Assembly: GCA_017829075.1 (NCBI GenBank)
Contig: JAGAJA010000048.1
Coordinates: forward strand, 12,054-76,053
DNA from: Oscillospiraceae bacterium
Lineage (GTDB): Bacteria > Bacillota_A > Clostridia > Oscillospirales > Ruminococcaceae
Length of the DNA: 64,000 nucleotides
Reading direction: 5' to 3'
Every line of letters begins with the position of its first letter. Within the stretch, counting starts at the first letter, position 1. Positions 34,377 to 42,839 of this stretch are shown piece by piece. Both the position numbers and the translations under genes were made by a program. Under the pieces are notes generated by a model. It was not told where the DNA came from. It searched no databases and saw nothing but the letters and a program-made list of their open reading frames with translations.

Positions 34377-36506
34377 ATGAATGAACTTGAAGATGTCGGT
34401 CAGATGACGGCAGACAGTCGTGAAATAATAAAGCAGAAGCTCCGTGAGCATTTTGACGGAAAGATAGTCCGCAAGGATCTCACCAAGAAGATGAAGGAAG
34501 GCGCAAATGTTCCGGTTTATGTACTGGAGTTTCTTCTCGGGCAGTATTGCAGCTCAGACGATGAGGAGGTAGTTGAGGAGGGAGTAAACAACGTCAAGCG
34601 CATTCTTGCAGATAATTTTGTGCGCCCGGACGAGTCGCAGAAAATACTCTCCCAGCTCCGGAAAAAAGGCAGCCATACAATTATTGATATGGTGACTGTC
34701 CATCTTGACATGACCAAAAACTGTTTTTTCGCTGAGTTCTCAAATCTAGGCGTTGGCGGCGTTCCCATAGAGGACGCATATCCCGAGAAATATGACAGGC
34801 TGCTGTGCGGCGGTATATGGTGCATAGTTCAGCTTGAATATGAAGCTGAGGACGAAAATCAGCCGCTTATAACGGACGAAAACGGAAATCCGCTTCGTTC
34901 AAAGCAGAAGAAAAAGAAAGATTATTCGCCTATAATTATTCGTAAACTAACGCCTATACAGATGCCGCATATCGACATTGACGAGCTGAAAGCCGGAAGA
35001 GCGGCATTCACCAAGGAAGAGTGGCTGGATATTATGCTTCGTTCCACAGGAATGGAGCCTGATGGATTTACATACCGTGAGAAATGGCTGCTGTTAACCC
35101 GAATGATACCGCTTGTGGAGAATAACTTTAACCTTTGCGAACTTGGACCCAGAAGCACAGGAAAATCACACCTCTACAAGGAAATATCCCCGAACAGTAT
35201 TCTTGTATCCGGAGGACAGACCACCGTTGCGAATTTGTTCTACAATATGGGCAGAAAGACTGTCGGACTTGTAGGAATGTGGGATTGTGTGGCTTTTGAT
35301 GAGGTTGCCGGTATACGTTTCAAGGACAAAGACGGCGTGCAGATCATGAAGGACTATATGGCGTCCGGTTCGTTTGCCCGCGGCAAGGAGGAAAAAGCCG
35401 CGTCAGCTTCAATGGTATTCGTGGGAAATATAAACCAAAGTGTTGATGTCCTGCTTAAAACCTCAAGCCTGTTCGACCCTTTCCCGCCGGAGATGGGTAC
35501 AGATACTGCTTTCTTGGACAGAATACATTGTTACCTGCCCGGCTGGGAGATACCTAAATTCAGACCGGAGCATTTTACAGACGATTACGGTTTTATCAGC
35601 GATTATCTCGCAGAATTTATCCGTGAACTGCGCAAAGAACAGTACGGCGACGCTCTCGACCACTTTTTTCATCTGGGGAAAAACTTAAACCAGCGTGATA
35701 CTATTGCAGTCCGCAGAATGGTTGACGGCTACCTGAAGCTAATGTATCCCGATGGTAAATTTACAAAGGAAGAGCTTGAAGAGGTACTTCAGATATCACT
35801 TGAGATGCGCCGCCGTGTCAAGGAGCAGCTTAAGAAGCTGGGTGGTATGGAATTCTATGACGTGAATTTCTCATACATTGATAACGATACTCTGGAGGAA
35901 CATTATGTTTCAGTACCGGAGCAGGGAGGCGGAAAGCTGATTCCGGAGGGAATATGCAACCCCGGTCAGGTATACACGGTGTCCCGTGGCAAGAGTGGAA
36001 TGCTTGGCGTTTTCAGGCTTGAAAGTCAGATGCTTAATGGCACTGGTAAATTTGAGCGCACTGGCATAGGTACTGACCGTGAAGCAAAGGAATCCTCTAA
36101 TGCAGCGTTCAGTTTCCTGAAAGCTAATGGTAGCAGGATAAGCGGCAATATCAGTACCACCAGCAAGGATTATATTGTTAATTATCAGGATCTTCAGGGG
36201 ATAGGCATGACCGACAAGCTGGCTATACCTACTCTTGTTGCCCTGTGTTCCATTGCGCTGGGGCGGTCTGTGCAGAGTTCAATGGCTGTTCTTGGTGAAA
36301 TGAGTATAAGCGGAACTCTAATTAAAGTTGACGAGCTGGCGAATACATTGCAGGTATGCCTTGACAGCGGTGCAAAAAAGATCCTTATGCCTGCAATCAG
36401 TATGGCAGATTTTGCTTCGGTTCCTGATGACCTGTCTACCGCGTTTGATATTATTTTGTATAAGAACGCGGAAGAAGCTGTAATTAAGGCGCTTGGGGTG
36501 AATTAG
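34377..36506 (+). CDS. brxL: BrxL, Lon-like AAA+ protein of type 1 BREX
   Basis: The protein has 709 residues. Walker A LGPRSTGKSHLYKEI lies at ~260 and Walker B WDCVAFDEVAGI at ~305. The C-terminal Lon-like fold has SMAVLGEMSISGTLIKV and SGAKKILMPA. By eye the Lon Ser/Lys dyad is not conserved: no GPSAG, and Ala where the catalytic Lys would be. This agrees with BrxL acting as a DNA-binding MCM-like motor rather than a protease. Start: an in-frame ATG at 34362 contains the GGAGG that is correctly spaced for the ATG at 34377. It is the last gene of the BREX operon. Confidence 0.92.
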   Translation: MNELEDVGQMTADSREIIKQKLREHFDGKIVRKDLTKKMKEGANVPVYVLEFLLGQYCSSDDEEVVEEGVNNVKRILADNFVRPDESQKILSQLRKKGSHTIIDMVTVHLDMTKNCFFAEFSNLGVGGVPIEDAYPEKYDRLLCGGIWCIVQLEYEAEDENQPLITDENGNPLRSKQKKKKDYSPIIIRKLTPIQMPHIDIDELKAGRAAFTKEEWLDIMLRSTGMEPDGFTYREKWLLLTRMIPLVENNFNLCELGPRSTGKSHLYKEISPNSILVSGGQTTVANLFYNMGRKTVGLVGMWDCVAFDEVAGIRFKDKDGVQIMKDYMASGSFARGKEEKAASASMVFVGNINQSVDVLLKTSSLFDPFPPEMGTDTAFLDRIHCYLPGWEIPKFRPEHFTDDYGFISDYLAEFIRELRKEQYGDALDHFFHLGKNLNQRDTIAVRRMVDGYLKLMYPDGKFTKEELEEVLQISLEMRRRVKEQLKKLGGMEFYDVNFSYIDNDTLEEHYVSVPEQGGGKLIPEGICNPGQVYTVSRGKSGMLGVFRLESQMLNGTGKFERTGIGTDREAKESSNAAFSFLKANGSRISGNISTTSKDYIVNYQDLQGIGMTDKLAIPTLVALCSIALGRSVQSSMAVLGEMSISGTLIKVDELANTLQVCLDSGAKKILMPAISMADFASVPDDLSTAFDIILYKNAEEAVIKALGVN

Positions 36507-36595
36507 TAATGTACTCAGAAGTGCCTATTCAGTTAAATTTTTCTATATAATTTTCAAAATATATCAAACTGTATCACATACGGCACAGTTTTGCC

Positions 36596-36624
36596 TTGAT
36601 TTTTCTTTTGACATTTGCTATACT
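36596..36624 (+). promoter_or_regulatory. Promoter of the RecQ-like helicase gene
   Basis: TTGATT (36596-36601), a 17-base spacer and TATACT (36619-36624), 67 bases upstream of the ATG. The helicase can thus be expressed apart from BREX. Confidence 0.6.
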
Positions 36625-36691
36625 TTAAGCATCAGCTGAAATTCAAGACGTGAAAGTCAAAAACGGTGATTTGTTTAAAAGGAGAGCCATT

Positions 36692-39600
36692 ATGACGAAA
36701 TTGACAACATTTGAAGAACTTATCACAACGCGTTTCTCTGAAATTGTAAGCAGTGCAGAGAAGCAGACCGCATTCGTTCTCAAAGGCTTTACTGCTCCGG
36801 ATATAGAGTCAATCTGCAAGACCGCAGAAAAGCTTGGCTGCGATGTACAGGTTCCTGATGTGTCACCTCTGGATATTTCCGGGATTGAGAACAGCGCACG
36901 TGCATTTCTTGTGTCCCTGATGACCCCGGGCGACAAGCCTTTGGTTTGCCTTTATGAGCAGTACCAGTCGGTGTGCGCAACACTCAGCGGCGGAGTGAAA
37001 CTGACAGACCGAAGATTTGTCATTGTTGACAATAATCTGTTTCTGTCTGTAAGTCCCGCGTTGATCCCGGAAGACACCGCAAAAGAGCTTGCAGCGTACT
37101 TTGACAGCGAATCCACCGAAGATCCTGAGAAACTGTCCATTTATACAAAGTACTATTCCGATGTTGACAGGTTCGGTGTGAATGGCTATGGAGTAAGGCA
37201 AATTAACAAGCACACCGATGAAAAACTTCAGGTGATCCCGTTCTTCCAGCCGCTGAAAAGTGATGTCTTACCGGAAGAAGAAACAGGCAGCGAGCTTGAA
37301 GCCATGTCCGATGAGCTGTGGCAGTATATTATGGATATTCAGAATGGCACTGTACCCGAACCTGTGACCATAATATGCGGTGAAAACAACAGCGGCGACC
37401 GTTCAGTTGCGGCGCTTGCAGGAGTTCTTTCGGTTCTTGGTGTGAAATTCGGCGTGAAAAAGTACAATGCCTTTGAGGAGATAATCACCGGCACACGTTC
37501 ATTTCTCCCTTTACTGCGCAGGATGCATGGCAAAAACGCCGAATTCAGACAGCTGAAATTCTATAAAAGTCCGAACTTCTCAAATGAAGTTATTGAGATA
37601 TCTCAGGAGGCAGTGATCTCAGATATCGTCAACCAGAGCGAAAAGGCACTGTCAGGAGATAAAACCCACAGGAATTTTTTCATAACCGCCCCTACTGGAG
37701 CCGGCAAATCTCTGCTGTTTCAGCTTCCGGCAATACATCTGGCGGAGCAGTATGACGCTGTCACAATAGTGGTAAGTCCGCTGATAGCACTGATGAAAGA
37801 TCAGGTGGAGGGACTTGAAGAACGTGGCGTCGCATGCGCAACATTTCTTAATTCCACAATATCCTACGAAGAACGTGAAAAGCGCAGCGCACAGATCAAA
37901 AATGGCGAAAAATCCATAGTCTATCTTGCGCCTGAGCTGTTGCTTTCCTGCCCTCTCGAAACGCTGCTCGGAAACAGAAAGCCGGGGTTGTTCGTTGTTG
38001 ATGAAGCGCATACAGTCACCTCATGGGGACGCGATTTCCGTGTGGATTACTGGTTCCTCGGTGATTACATAAAAAAGGCACGCCGTAGCGGTTTCATTTT
38101 CCCGGTGCTGTGCCTAACAGCCACTGCGGTTTACGGCGGTACCGAGGACGTTGTAAATGAAACGATCGAAACGCTGGGACTGAAGCACACAAGAATACTG
38201 CTTGGCAGCGTTCGCAGGGAGAATATTGATTTCGATATCCGCCGCTTTGAAAAGGGCGCGACCGGTTCCTATGAGGAAAACAAGTTCAAGCATTCTGCAA
38301 AAGTGATCGCGGAATATGTCGGCGAAAGTAAGAAGGCTCTTGTATACTGTCCCTATACCACTCAGGTAAGAGAATTGTGGGATCGTGTTGACAGTAGTTG
38401 CAGAGAAAAAGTTGGAATGTACCACGGACAGCTGGGAACAGACCTTAAAAACCATTATCAGGAGTATTTCCGCAACGGAAAAATGAGCGCAATGATCTGC
38501 ACCAAAGCGTATGGTATGGGAATTGACGTAAAAGATATCACTGATTGCTATCACTTTGCGCCCTCCGGAAATCTCGCAGATTATATTCAGGAGATAGGAA
38601 GAATTGCCAGAGACAGAAATTCACAAGGCACCGCAAGGATCGACTTTAACCCGTCTGATATGCGATACACCCGTGTACTGCATGGCATTTCCGGTCTGAA
38701 GCAGTATCAGCTGAAGGAAATGCTGCGTAAACTGTACGATATATATTCCGTGAAGAATCACAGGAATATGCTGGTGGCACCGGACGTTTTCGGATATCTG
38801 TTCGATTCGGATATTGAAAACAAGGTAAAGAACGGACTGCTTCTTCTGTCGAAAGATCTCGAAGAAAAGTACGGCTTCCCGGTGATCGCTGTTCGTCCTA
38901 AGACAATGTTCACTAAGAGCTTTGTATGCGTTGCGCCGGATTTCGAGCAGAAATTTATCACAAAATACAGCAGCGCGGTACGCAAACTCCGTGATGATGC
39001 GTCTGAAACCTCAGTGCGAAAGAACGCCGGAAATCTGTATGAGGTGAATATGTCCTACATCTGGGAAAATGAATTCAGTGATCTTACATTCGCAGATTTC
39101 AAGCGCAGATTCTTTGAGGGTGAGTTGTTTTCTGAAAGCGGCAAAAAGCAGTTCTGGCCGCGCATGAAGCTGTCTATCCGGTATAAGAAGCCTTTTGAGC
39201 AGGTGTTCAGCACTCTTTCGGATTTCATTGGAAAGATGAGTGAGGTGTTAACTCAGCTTCAGGACAACGGTTTCTTTGGATTTGATGAGTTCCATAAGGG
39301 AATGAAAGAAAAGCTTGAAGGCACGGAAACGGAATTAAACGGTGAATTTCTGCGCATAATACTGGACACTTTCCTTGTTGAGCCGGGCGAAAGGTTTGTC
39401 AACGCAAAGAAGAACCCGTTCAAGTTCATACAGAAGCGTGCCAACGGCGGTGAATCCAAGTACCGCATTATCAATAACAATCATCTCGGATTAGCGTCAC
39501 GTTTCCTCAGACTGCTCAGCGAGAGAAAGCCTATTTCCGGAGATGATTATATTGCGTATATCTCCACTGCCGACGGTTCCGAAAAGGACAACCTAATGCG

Positions 39601-39889
39601 CCTGCTTAATTTGCTGGAGATACTGGGTCTTTCCTCATACGAGATAAGAGGCGGCGCTAATGTCGAGGTGTTTGTCAGAATCAACGATCCTATGAAGCTA
39701 AAATATCTGTCCACGGGTAAGTATACTAACCTTATCCTTCGGGATATTGAAAGCAAGAACAATTCTGCAACGGCAACTCTGAGCAGTTTTTTCCAAGCTG
39801 ATCTATCATCTGAACAGCGTTGGGATGTTGTCGAGAACTACTTCCTCGGAAACGATAGTGCTGTAAAAGAAGCACTTGGGGTTGGATAG
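36692..39889 (+). CDS. RecQ-like DEAH helicase with long flanking domains
   Basis: The protein has 1065 residues. Residues ~1-300 are an unrecognised N-terminal domain. The helicase core has Walker A TAPTGAGKSLLFQLPA (~330), VVSPLIALMKDQVEGL (~365), DEAHTVTSWGRDFRVDY (~436, the RecQ-specific motif 0/II pattern), LTATAV, TKAYGMGIDVKDI and QEIGRIARD (motif VI). Zinc-binding and HRDC domains typical of true RecQ are not evident; ~400 residues of unknown C-terminal sequence follow. ATG 36692 has GGAG upstream; an earlier start at 36650 lacks one. It directly follows brxL, so it is a candidate BREX accessory or an independent defence gene. It ends at a strong terminator. Confidence 0.8.
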   Translation: MTKLTTFEELITTRFSEIVSSAEKQTAFVLKGFTAPDIESICKTAEKLGCDVQVPDVSPLDISGIENSARAFLVSLMTPGDKPLVCLYEQYQSVCATLSGGVKLTDRRFVIVDNNLFLSVSPALIPEDTAKELAAYFDSESTEDPEKLSIYTKYYSDVDRFGVNGYGVRQINKHTDEKLQVIPFFQPLKSDVLPEEETGSELEAMSDELWQYIMDIQNGTVPEPVTIICGENNSGDRSVAALAGVLSVLGVKFGVKKYNAFEEIITGTRSFLPLLRRMHGKNAEFRQLKFYKSPNFSNEVIEISQEAVISDIVNQSEKALSGDKTHRNFFITAPTGAGKSLLFQLPAIHLAEQYDAVTIVVSPLIALMKDQVEGLEERGVACATFLNSTISYEEREKRSAQIKNGEKSIVYLAPELLLSCPLETLLGNRKPGLFVVDEAHTVTSWGRDFRVDYWFLGDYIKKARRSGFIFPVLCLTATAVYGGTEDVVNETIETLGLKHTRILLGSVRRENIDFDIRRFEKGATGSYEENKFKHSAKVIAEYVGESKKALVYCPYTTQVRELWDRVDSSCREKVGMYHGQLGTDLKNHYQEYFRNGKMSAMICTKAYGMGIDVKDITDCYHFAPSGNLADYIQEIGRIARDRNSQGTARIDFNPSDMRYTRVLHGISGLKQYQLKEMLRKLYDIYSVKNHRNMLVAPDVFGYLFDSDIENKVKNGLLLLSKDLEEKYGFPVIAVRPKTMFTKSFVCVAPDFEQKFITKYSSAVRKLRDDASETSVRKNAGNLYEVNMSYIWENEFSDLTFADFKRRFFEGELFSESGKKQFWPRMKLSIRYKKPFEQVFSTLSDFIGKMSEVLTQLQDNGFFGFDEFHKGMKEKLEGTETELNGEFLRIILDTFLVEPGERFVNAKKNPFKFIQKRANGGESKYRIINNNHLGLASRFLRLLSERKPISGDDYIAYISTADGSEKDNLMRLLNLLEILGLSSYEIRGGANVEVFVRINDPMKLKYLSTGKYTNLILRDIESKNNSATATLSSFFQADLSSEQRWDVVENYFLGNDSAVKEALGVG

Positions 39890-39900
39890 AAACATAATAA

Positions 39901-39931
39901 CGTTATCCCGCCTGTTTTAGGCGGGATAACG
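39901..39931. terminator. Bidirectional terminator
   Basis: The arms CGTTATCCCGCCT and AGGCGGGATAACG (13 bp, perfect) flank the loop GTTTT, between the convergent helicase and EVE genes. Confidence 0.8.
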
Positions 39932-39935
39932 AATA

Positions 39936-40334
39936 TTATTTCTCAACTTCCATAATCAGTTTCTGAATTGACGAGTCAACTCTCCTTGGACCTTGTATAT
40001 TACCCCTCAGCCCGTTCTCGACAAGTTTTTCCAAAGTCAGTTCGGTATCGGCGTACTCATGAACAAGCTCCAGTTCCATGTGTCTGCCGTAATTTTCATA
40101 GTTTTCTCCGTGGATAACAAACTCGGAATCATCAATTTCAATAGTAGTTAAATCTGTTTTATTCACGCGGCACTTGTATTTTATTGCAGATACAGGTTTC
40201 CCAACATAAATATACACTATATCTCCGACAAATATGTTCTTGGCTGACTGTTTCCAGTCTATCGTTTTCAGCTTTTTGAATGCGCCTTCCACGTTATAAT
40301 ATTTGAGATTGCACGGTATGATCCATTCTGTCAT
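39936..40334 (-). CDS. EVE/PUA-like domain protein, 132 aa
   Basis: The protein is a single small domain: WIIPCNLKYYNVEGAFKKL, VGDIVYIYVGKPVSAIKYKCRV and a C-terminal helical tail. The strand pattern WIIPCN...GDIVYIYVG is that of EVE/PUA-like folds, which read modified bases in DNA or RNA. EVE-type proteins are often found in restriction and defence loci. GGAGAAG precedes the ATG at 40334. It sits between the BREX-side helicase and the right attachment site. Which modification it reads is not visible. Confidence 0.65.
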   Translation of the reverse strand: MTEWIIPCNLKYYNVEGAFKKLKTIDWKQSAKNIFVGDIVYIYVGKPVSAIKYKCRVNKTDLTTIEIDDSEFVIHGENYENYGRHMELELVHEYADTELTLEKLVENGLRGNIQGPRRVDSSIQKLIMEVEK

Positions 40335-40359
40335 TGTATCTTCTCCAATCTGATATTAC

Positions 40360-40390
40360 AAAAATCCCACCCGCTAATCAGCAGGTGGGA
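40360..40390 (-). terminator. tmRNA terminator supplied by the island
   Basis: TCCCACC-C-GCT-AATC-AGC-A-GGTGGGA forms a near-perfect hairpin (40365-40390), followed on the minus strand by TTTTTG. It lies 22 bases downstream of the tmRNA 3' end and inside the island boundary. Confidence 0.8.
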
Positions 40391-40411
40391 AAACCCGTTT
40401 CCGGGCTGTTG

Positions 40412-40430
40412 TGGTGGAGCCGAGGGGAAT
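40412..40430. repeat. Right attachment repeat (3' end of ssrA)
   Basis: TGGTGGAGCCGAGGGGAAT is the second copy of the 19-bp repeat at 2766-2784, formed by the complement of the tmRNA 3' terminus. Confidence 0.85.
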
Positions 40431-40763
40431 TGAACCCCTGTCCGAAAACCCGTCCTCACAACTTTCTCCGAGTGCAGTTTATCATTTAGATCTCCCGCGC
40501 ACGAGCGCCGATAAACAGGCTCTCGCGTTTGGCAGCCTTTGATACATCAAAGATTACAAGGCAACTCATCAGTGACGTTCACCACTAGTCGACGCCATAT
40601 CCCCGCCCGTGGTACTGCGAGGTATGACGGCAGCGCGCTTAGGCAGCTGCTAAAACGAGATCTTCGTCTGCGTTTAAATTTAAGGTTGCGACTATTAAAG
40701 TGATTTCGCCCTCACTACTCGCTTATTGTGCATCAGAATCCCCGTCGAAGCCTTTACGGCCCC
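40412..40763 (-). ncRNA. ssrA: tmRNA (transfer-messenger RNA)
   Basis: The 352-base gene encodes its own CCA. The 5' end GGGGCCG pairs with CGGCTCC before the discriminator A and CCA, with GTTCAATTC as the T-loop and the typical 5' AAAGGCTTCGACGGGG. The mRNA-like part after AATAGTC resumes at GCA (40689) and encodes ATLNLNADEDLVLAAA, then TAA (40639). With SmpB it rescues stalled ribosomes and tags proteins for proteolysis. The 3' end is the island's integration site and its sequence is preserved by the 19-bp core. It has a consensus promoter. Confidence 0.95.
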
Positions 40764-40781
40764 ATAAATTCTGTATTTTAC

Positions 40782-40810
40782 AGTATATCACATATAATTT
40801 GCTTTGTCAA
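40782..40810 (-). promoter_or_regulatory. ssrA promoter
   Basis: On the minus strand TTGACA (40810-40805), a 17-base spacer and TATACT (40787-40782), 18 bases before the tmRNA 5' end. Confidence 0.8.
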
Positions 40811-40943
40811 GAGGTAAAATAGCCCTGTTAGTGGTATTTCTGACCATATTTCGACAACAGGCGTCAATAATAAGCTTCTGGTTAATTTCAGCCTGCTGAA
40901 AAATGATGTTTCCGGAAAAATATCGTAATATATTAATTTCTAC

Positions 40944-40972
40944 TGGACAAAATAACAAAACTGTGATATAAT
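40944..40972 (+). promoter_or_regulatory. Promoter of the DUF1858–trmK–NIF3 operon
   Basis: TGGACA (40944-40949), a 17-base spacer and TATAAT (40967-40972). Confidence 0.65.
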
Positions 40973-41042
40973 ATATACTGTATATTTATCTCCATGTGCA
41001 ATTTTGCATGGAACTATTTACCAATGAAAGGAAATTAAAACA

Positions 41043-41243
41043 ATGAAAGTAACAAAGGATACAATTATCGGTGATATTCTGGACGTAAACGCAGAGGCTG
41101 CGGCTCCTATCTTCTTCGGAATGGGTATGCACTGCCTCGGCTGTCCCGCTTCCCGCGGAGAGTCTGTGGAGCAGGCTTGCATGGTTCACGGTGTTGACGC
41201 TGACGAGATCGTTGAGCAGCTCAACGCGGCTCTGGGCGAGTAA
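41043..41243 (+). CDS. DUF1858 domain protein
   Basis: The protein is 66 residues, a single DUF1858 domain: VTKDTIIGDILDVNAEAAAP, GMGMHCLGCPASRGESVEQA with the conserved CxxCP-like pair, then HGVDADEIVEQLNAAL. The family is linked to redox or Fe-S functions (the C-terminal domain of hybrid-cluster-like and 'disulfide' proteins). AAAGGAAA precedes the ATG. It is the first gene of a tight cluster with trmK, starting 3 bases before the latter's GTG. Confidence 0.85.
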   Translation: MKVTKDTIIGDILDVNAEAAAPIFFGMGMHCLGCPASRGESVEQACMVHGVDADEIVEQLNAALGE

Positions 41244-41245
41244 TT

Positions 41246-41914
41246 GTGATAGTTCTATCTCCAAGACTTCAAGTTGCTGCGGAGCTGTGCCGGCAGGGAG
41301 TCACGATATGTGATGTGGGAACAGACCATGCCTATTTAGCCTGCTGGCTCGCGCAGAACGGCGCGAAGCAGGTGATAGCCTCCGATGTGCGGGACGGCCC
41401 GCTTGAAGCCGCCCGCCGCACGGTGGAGCAGCAGGGAGTACAAAATGTCACTCTGGCGAAGTCTGACGGACTGGACAGAATCGACTTCGCCGATGATGTG
41501 GTGATCGCCGGAATGGGCGGCGAGCTTATCGCACGAATTATTTCCGGCTGCCGCTTCCTGTCGGAGAACACCCGGTTCGTTCTCCAGCCTATGACAAAGG
41601 CTGAGATACTTCGCCGGGAGCTGTATTCCGGAGGCTTCGAGATAATCGAGGAGCGCACCGCCAAAGAAGGAAAGCGGCTTTATACCGTCATGCTGGTGAA
41701 ATACACCGGGGTGAAGTCCGAGCCGGACGAGCTTTTCTGCCGCTGCGGTAAGATAACCGACCCGGAAATGCTGCGGCATATCGCAGAGAAGCTGCAAAAA
41801 AACGCGTCGGGAATGGAAAAGTCGGAGAAGCCCGGCGGCGGATCGCAGCCCGCAAAGCTGCGCGTTCTTGCGGAAAAGATACTTGCAAGAGCGTCAGAAT
41901 TTGAACAACACTGA
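41246..41914 (+). CDS. trmK: tRNA (adenine(22)-N1)-methyltransferase TrmK
   Basis: The protein has 222 residues and starts at GTG 41246. The Rossmann SAM-binding motif is ICDVGTDHAYLACWLA (~22-37), followed by IASDVRDGPLEAARRTVE and VVIAGMGGELIARII, the TrmK/YqfN signature. It methylates A22 of bacterial tRNAs in the cytoplasm. It is followed 15 bases later by the NIF3-family gene, the usual Firmicutes order. Confidence 0.93.
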   Translation: MIVLSPRLQVAAELCRQGVTICDVGTDHAYLACWLAQNGAKQVIASDVRDGPLEAARRTVEQQGVQNVTLAKSDGLDRIDFADDVVIAGMGGELIARIISGCRFLSENTRFVLQPMTKAEILRRELYSGGFEIIEERTAKEGKRLYTVMLVKYTGVKSEPDELFCRCGKITDPEMLRHIAEKLQKNASGMEKSEKPGGGSQPAKLRVLAEKILARASEFEQH

Positions 41915-41929
41915 ACAGGGGGTATCATT

Positions 41930-42706
41930 ATGTCAGTAACAGTTGGAGAGGTGCTGAATTATTTCAACACTATCGCGCCGCTGAGTACAGCAGAAAGCTA
42001 TGATAACGTAGGGCTTCTCACCGGAGACGCCTCCGCTGTGATAACGGGTGCTGCCACCTGTCTGGATATTACAGAAGAAATAATAGACGAGGCAGTTTCC
42101 AAAAACGCAAACCTTATCATTTCTCATCACCCGGTTATATTTCAGCCGATGAAAAGAATTATGGCTGAAAGCCCGGTGTATAAGCTTATCCGCAACGGCA
42201 TCAGCGCGATCGCGCTACATACTAATTTCGATATGAGCGAGGGCGGCGTTAATGACGCGCTATTAGAGCTTCTCGGCTGGGAAAGCTGCGGAGTTATCGA
42301 ACAAACCCAGCCAAACGGTCTTGGGGTAGGCGCAGTGGTGGATCTTCCGCTTGGGTTCACCGCAAAGGCACTCGCGGAGCACTGCAAAAAGTCCCTCGAC
42401 CTTGAAAGTGCGAAATACTGCGAGGGAGATGTTCACGCTATCACCCGGATAGGCGTATGCTCCGGCTCCGGCAGCGATTTGCTCCAGAAGGCGAAAGCTC
42501 TCGGCTGTCAGGCGCTTGTCACCGGCGACGTTAAGCACTCAGTCTGGGTTGAAGCGCACAACTGCGGCATGGCGCTGATAGACGCAGGGCATTACGGCAC
42601 TGAGAAGTGCGCCAGCCACCGCATTGCGGCTCTGCTCAGCCGCGCATTTCCGGAGATCCCGGTGTTTGCTGCGGAATCCGAGAAAGAGCCTTGCGGCTAT
42701 GTATAA
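41930..42706 (+). CDS. NIF3-like dinuclear metal centre protein
   Basis: The protein has 258 residues: ESYDNVGLLTGD, LIISHHPVIFQPMK, ALHTNFDMSEGGVNDALLELLG and LVTGDVKHSVWVEAH, with the conserved metal-binding His/Asp/Glu set of YqfO/YbgI. It forms hexameric rings and may act as a GTP cyclohydrolase I type 2-like or cofactor-related hydrolase; the true role is unclear. It lacks the extra middle domain of longer Bacillus YqfO. GGGGG precedes the ATG. Confidence 0.92.
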   Translation: MSVTVGEVLNYFNTIAPLSTAESYDNVGLLTGDASAVITGAATCLDITEEIIDEAVSKNANLIISHHPVIFQPMKRIMAESPVYKLIRNGISAIALHTNFDMSEGGVNDALLELLGWESCGVIEQTQPNGLGVGAVVDLPLGFTAKALAEHCKKSLDLESAKYCEGDVHAITRIGVCSGSGSDLLQKAKALGCQALVTGDVKHSVWVEAHNCGMALIDAGHYGTEKCASHRIAALLSRAFPEIPVFAAESEKEPCGYV

Positions 42707-42720
42707 TGTATAATAAAGAA

Positions 42721-42801
42721 ACGCTGATTAAATCAAATTCGAACCGCTCAATTGCGCTAACTCATGGGTCTGAATTTGATACGCTTCGCTATAATCAGCG
42801 T
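42721..42801. repeat. 81-bp imperfect inverted-repeat unit (MITE-like)
   Basis: The outer arms ACGCTGATTA (42721-42730) and TAATCAGCGT (42792-42801) pair perfectly. The inner arms ATCAAATTC (42732-42740) and GAATTTGAT (42772-42780) also pair perfectly. It fills the gap between the NIF3 and rqcH genes and may also carry a TATAAT-like box. Confidence 0.5.
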
Positions 42802-42839
42802 GTCCATAAAATCTGATCTGTCAGGGAGGAGGGGTAGTC

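Larger units (their letters stand above)
2766..40430. mobile_element. ~37.6-kb defence island integrated at the tmRNA (ssrA) 3' end
   Basis: The island is bounded by a 19-bp direct repeat of the tmRNA 3' end, and the complete ssrA is kept at the right boundary. The 3' ends of tmRNA and tRNA genes are classic integration sites of phages and genomic islands. Contents: AbrB-type protein, DUF234 ATPase, STAND nuclease, excisionase-like protein, amidoligase cluster, resolvase, replication module, a deleted large serine recombinase, type 1 BREX, RecQ-like helicase and EVE protein. Base composition is patchy: AT-rich around 5.4-10 kb and 14.5-16.5 kb, more GC-rich at 10.4-13.9 kb, which suggests successive insertions. 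No tyrosine integrase was recognised, so the enzyme that made this junction is not evident. Confidence 0.8.
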
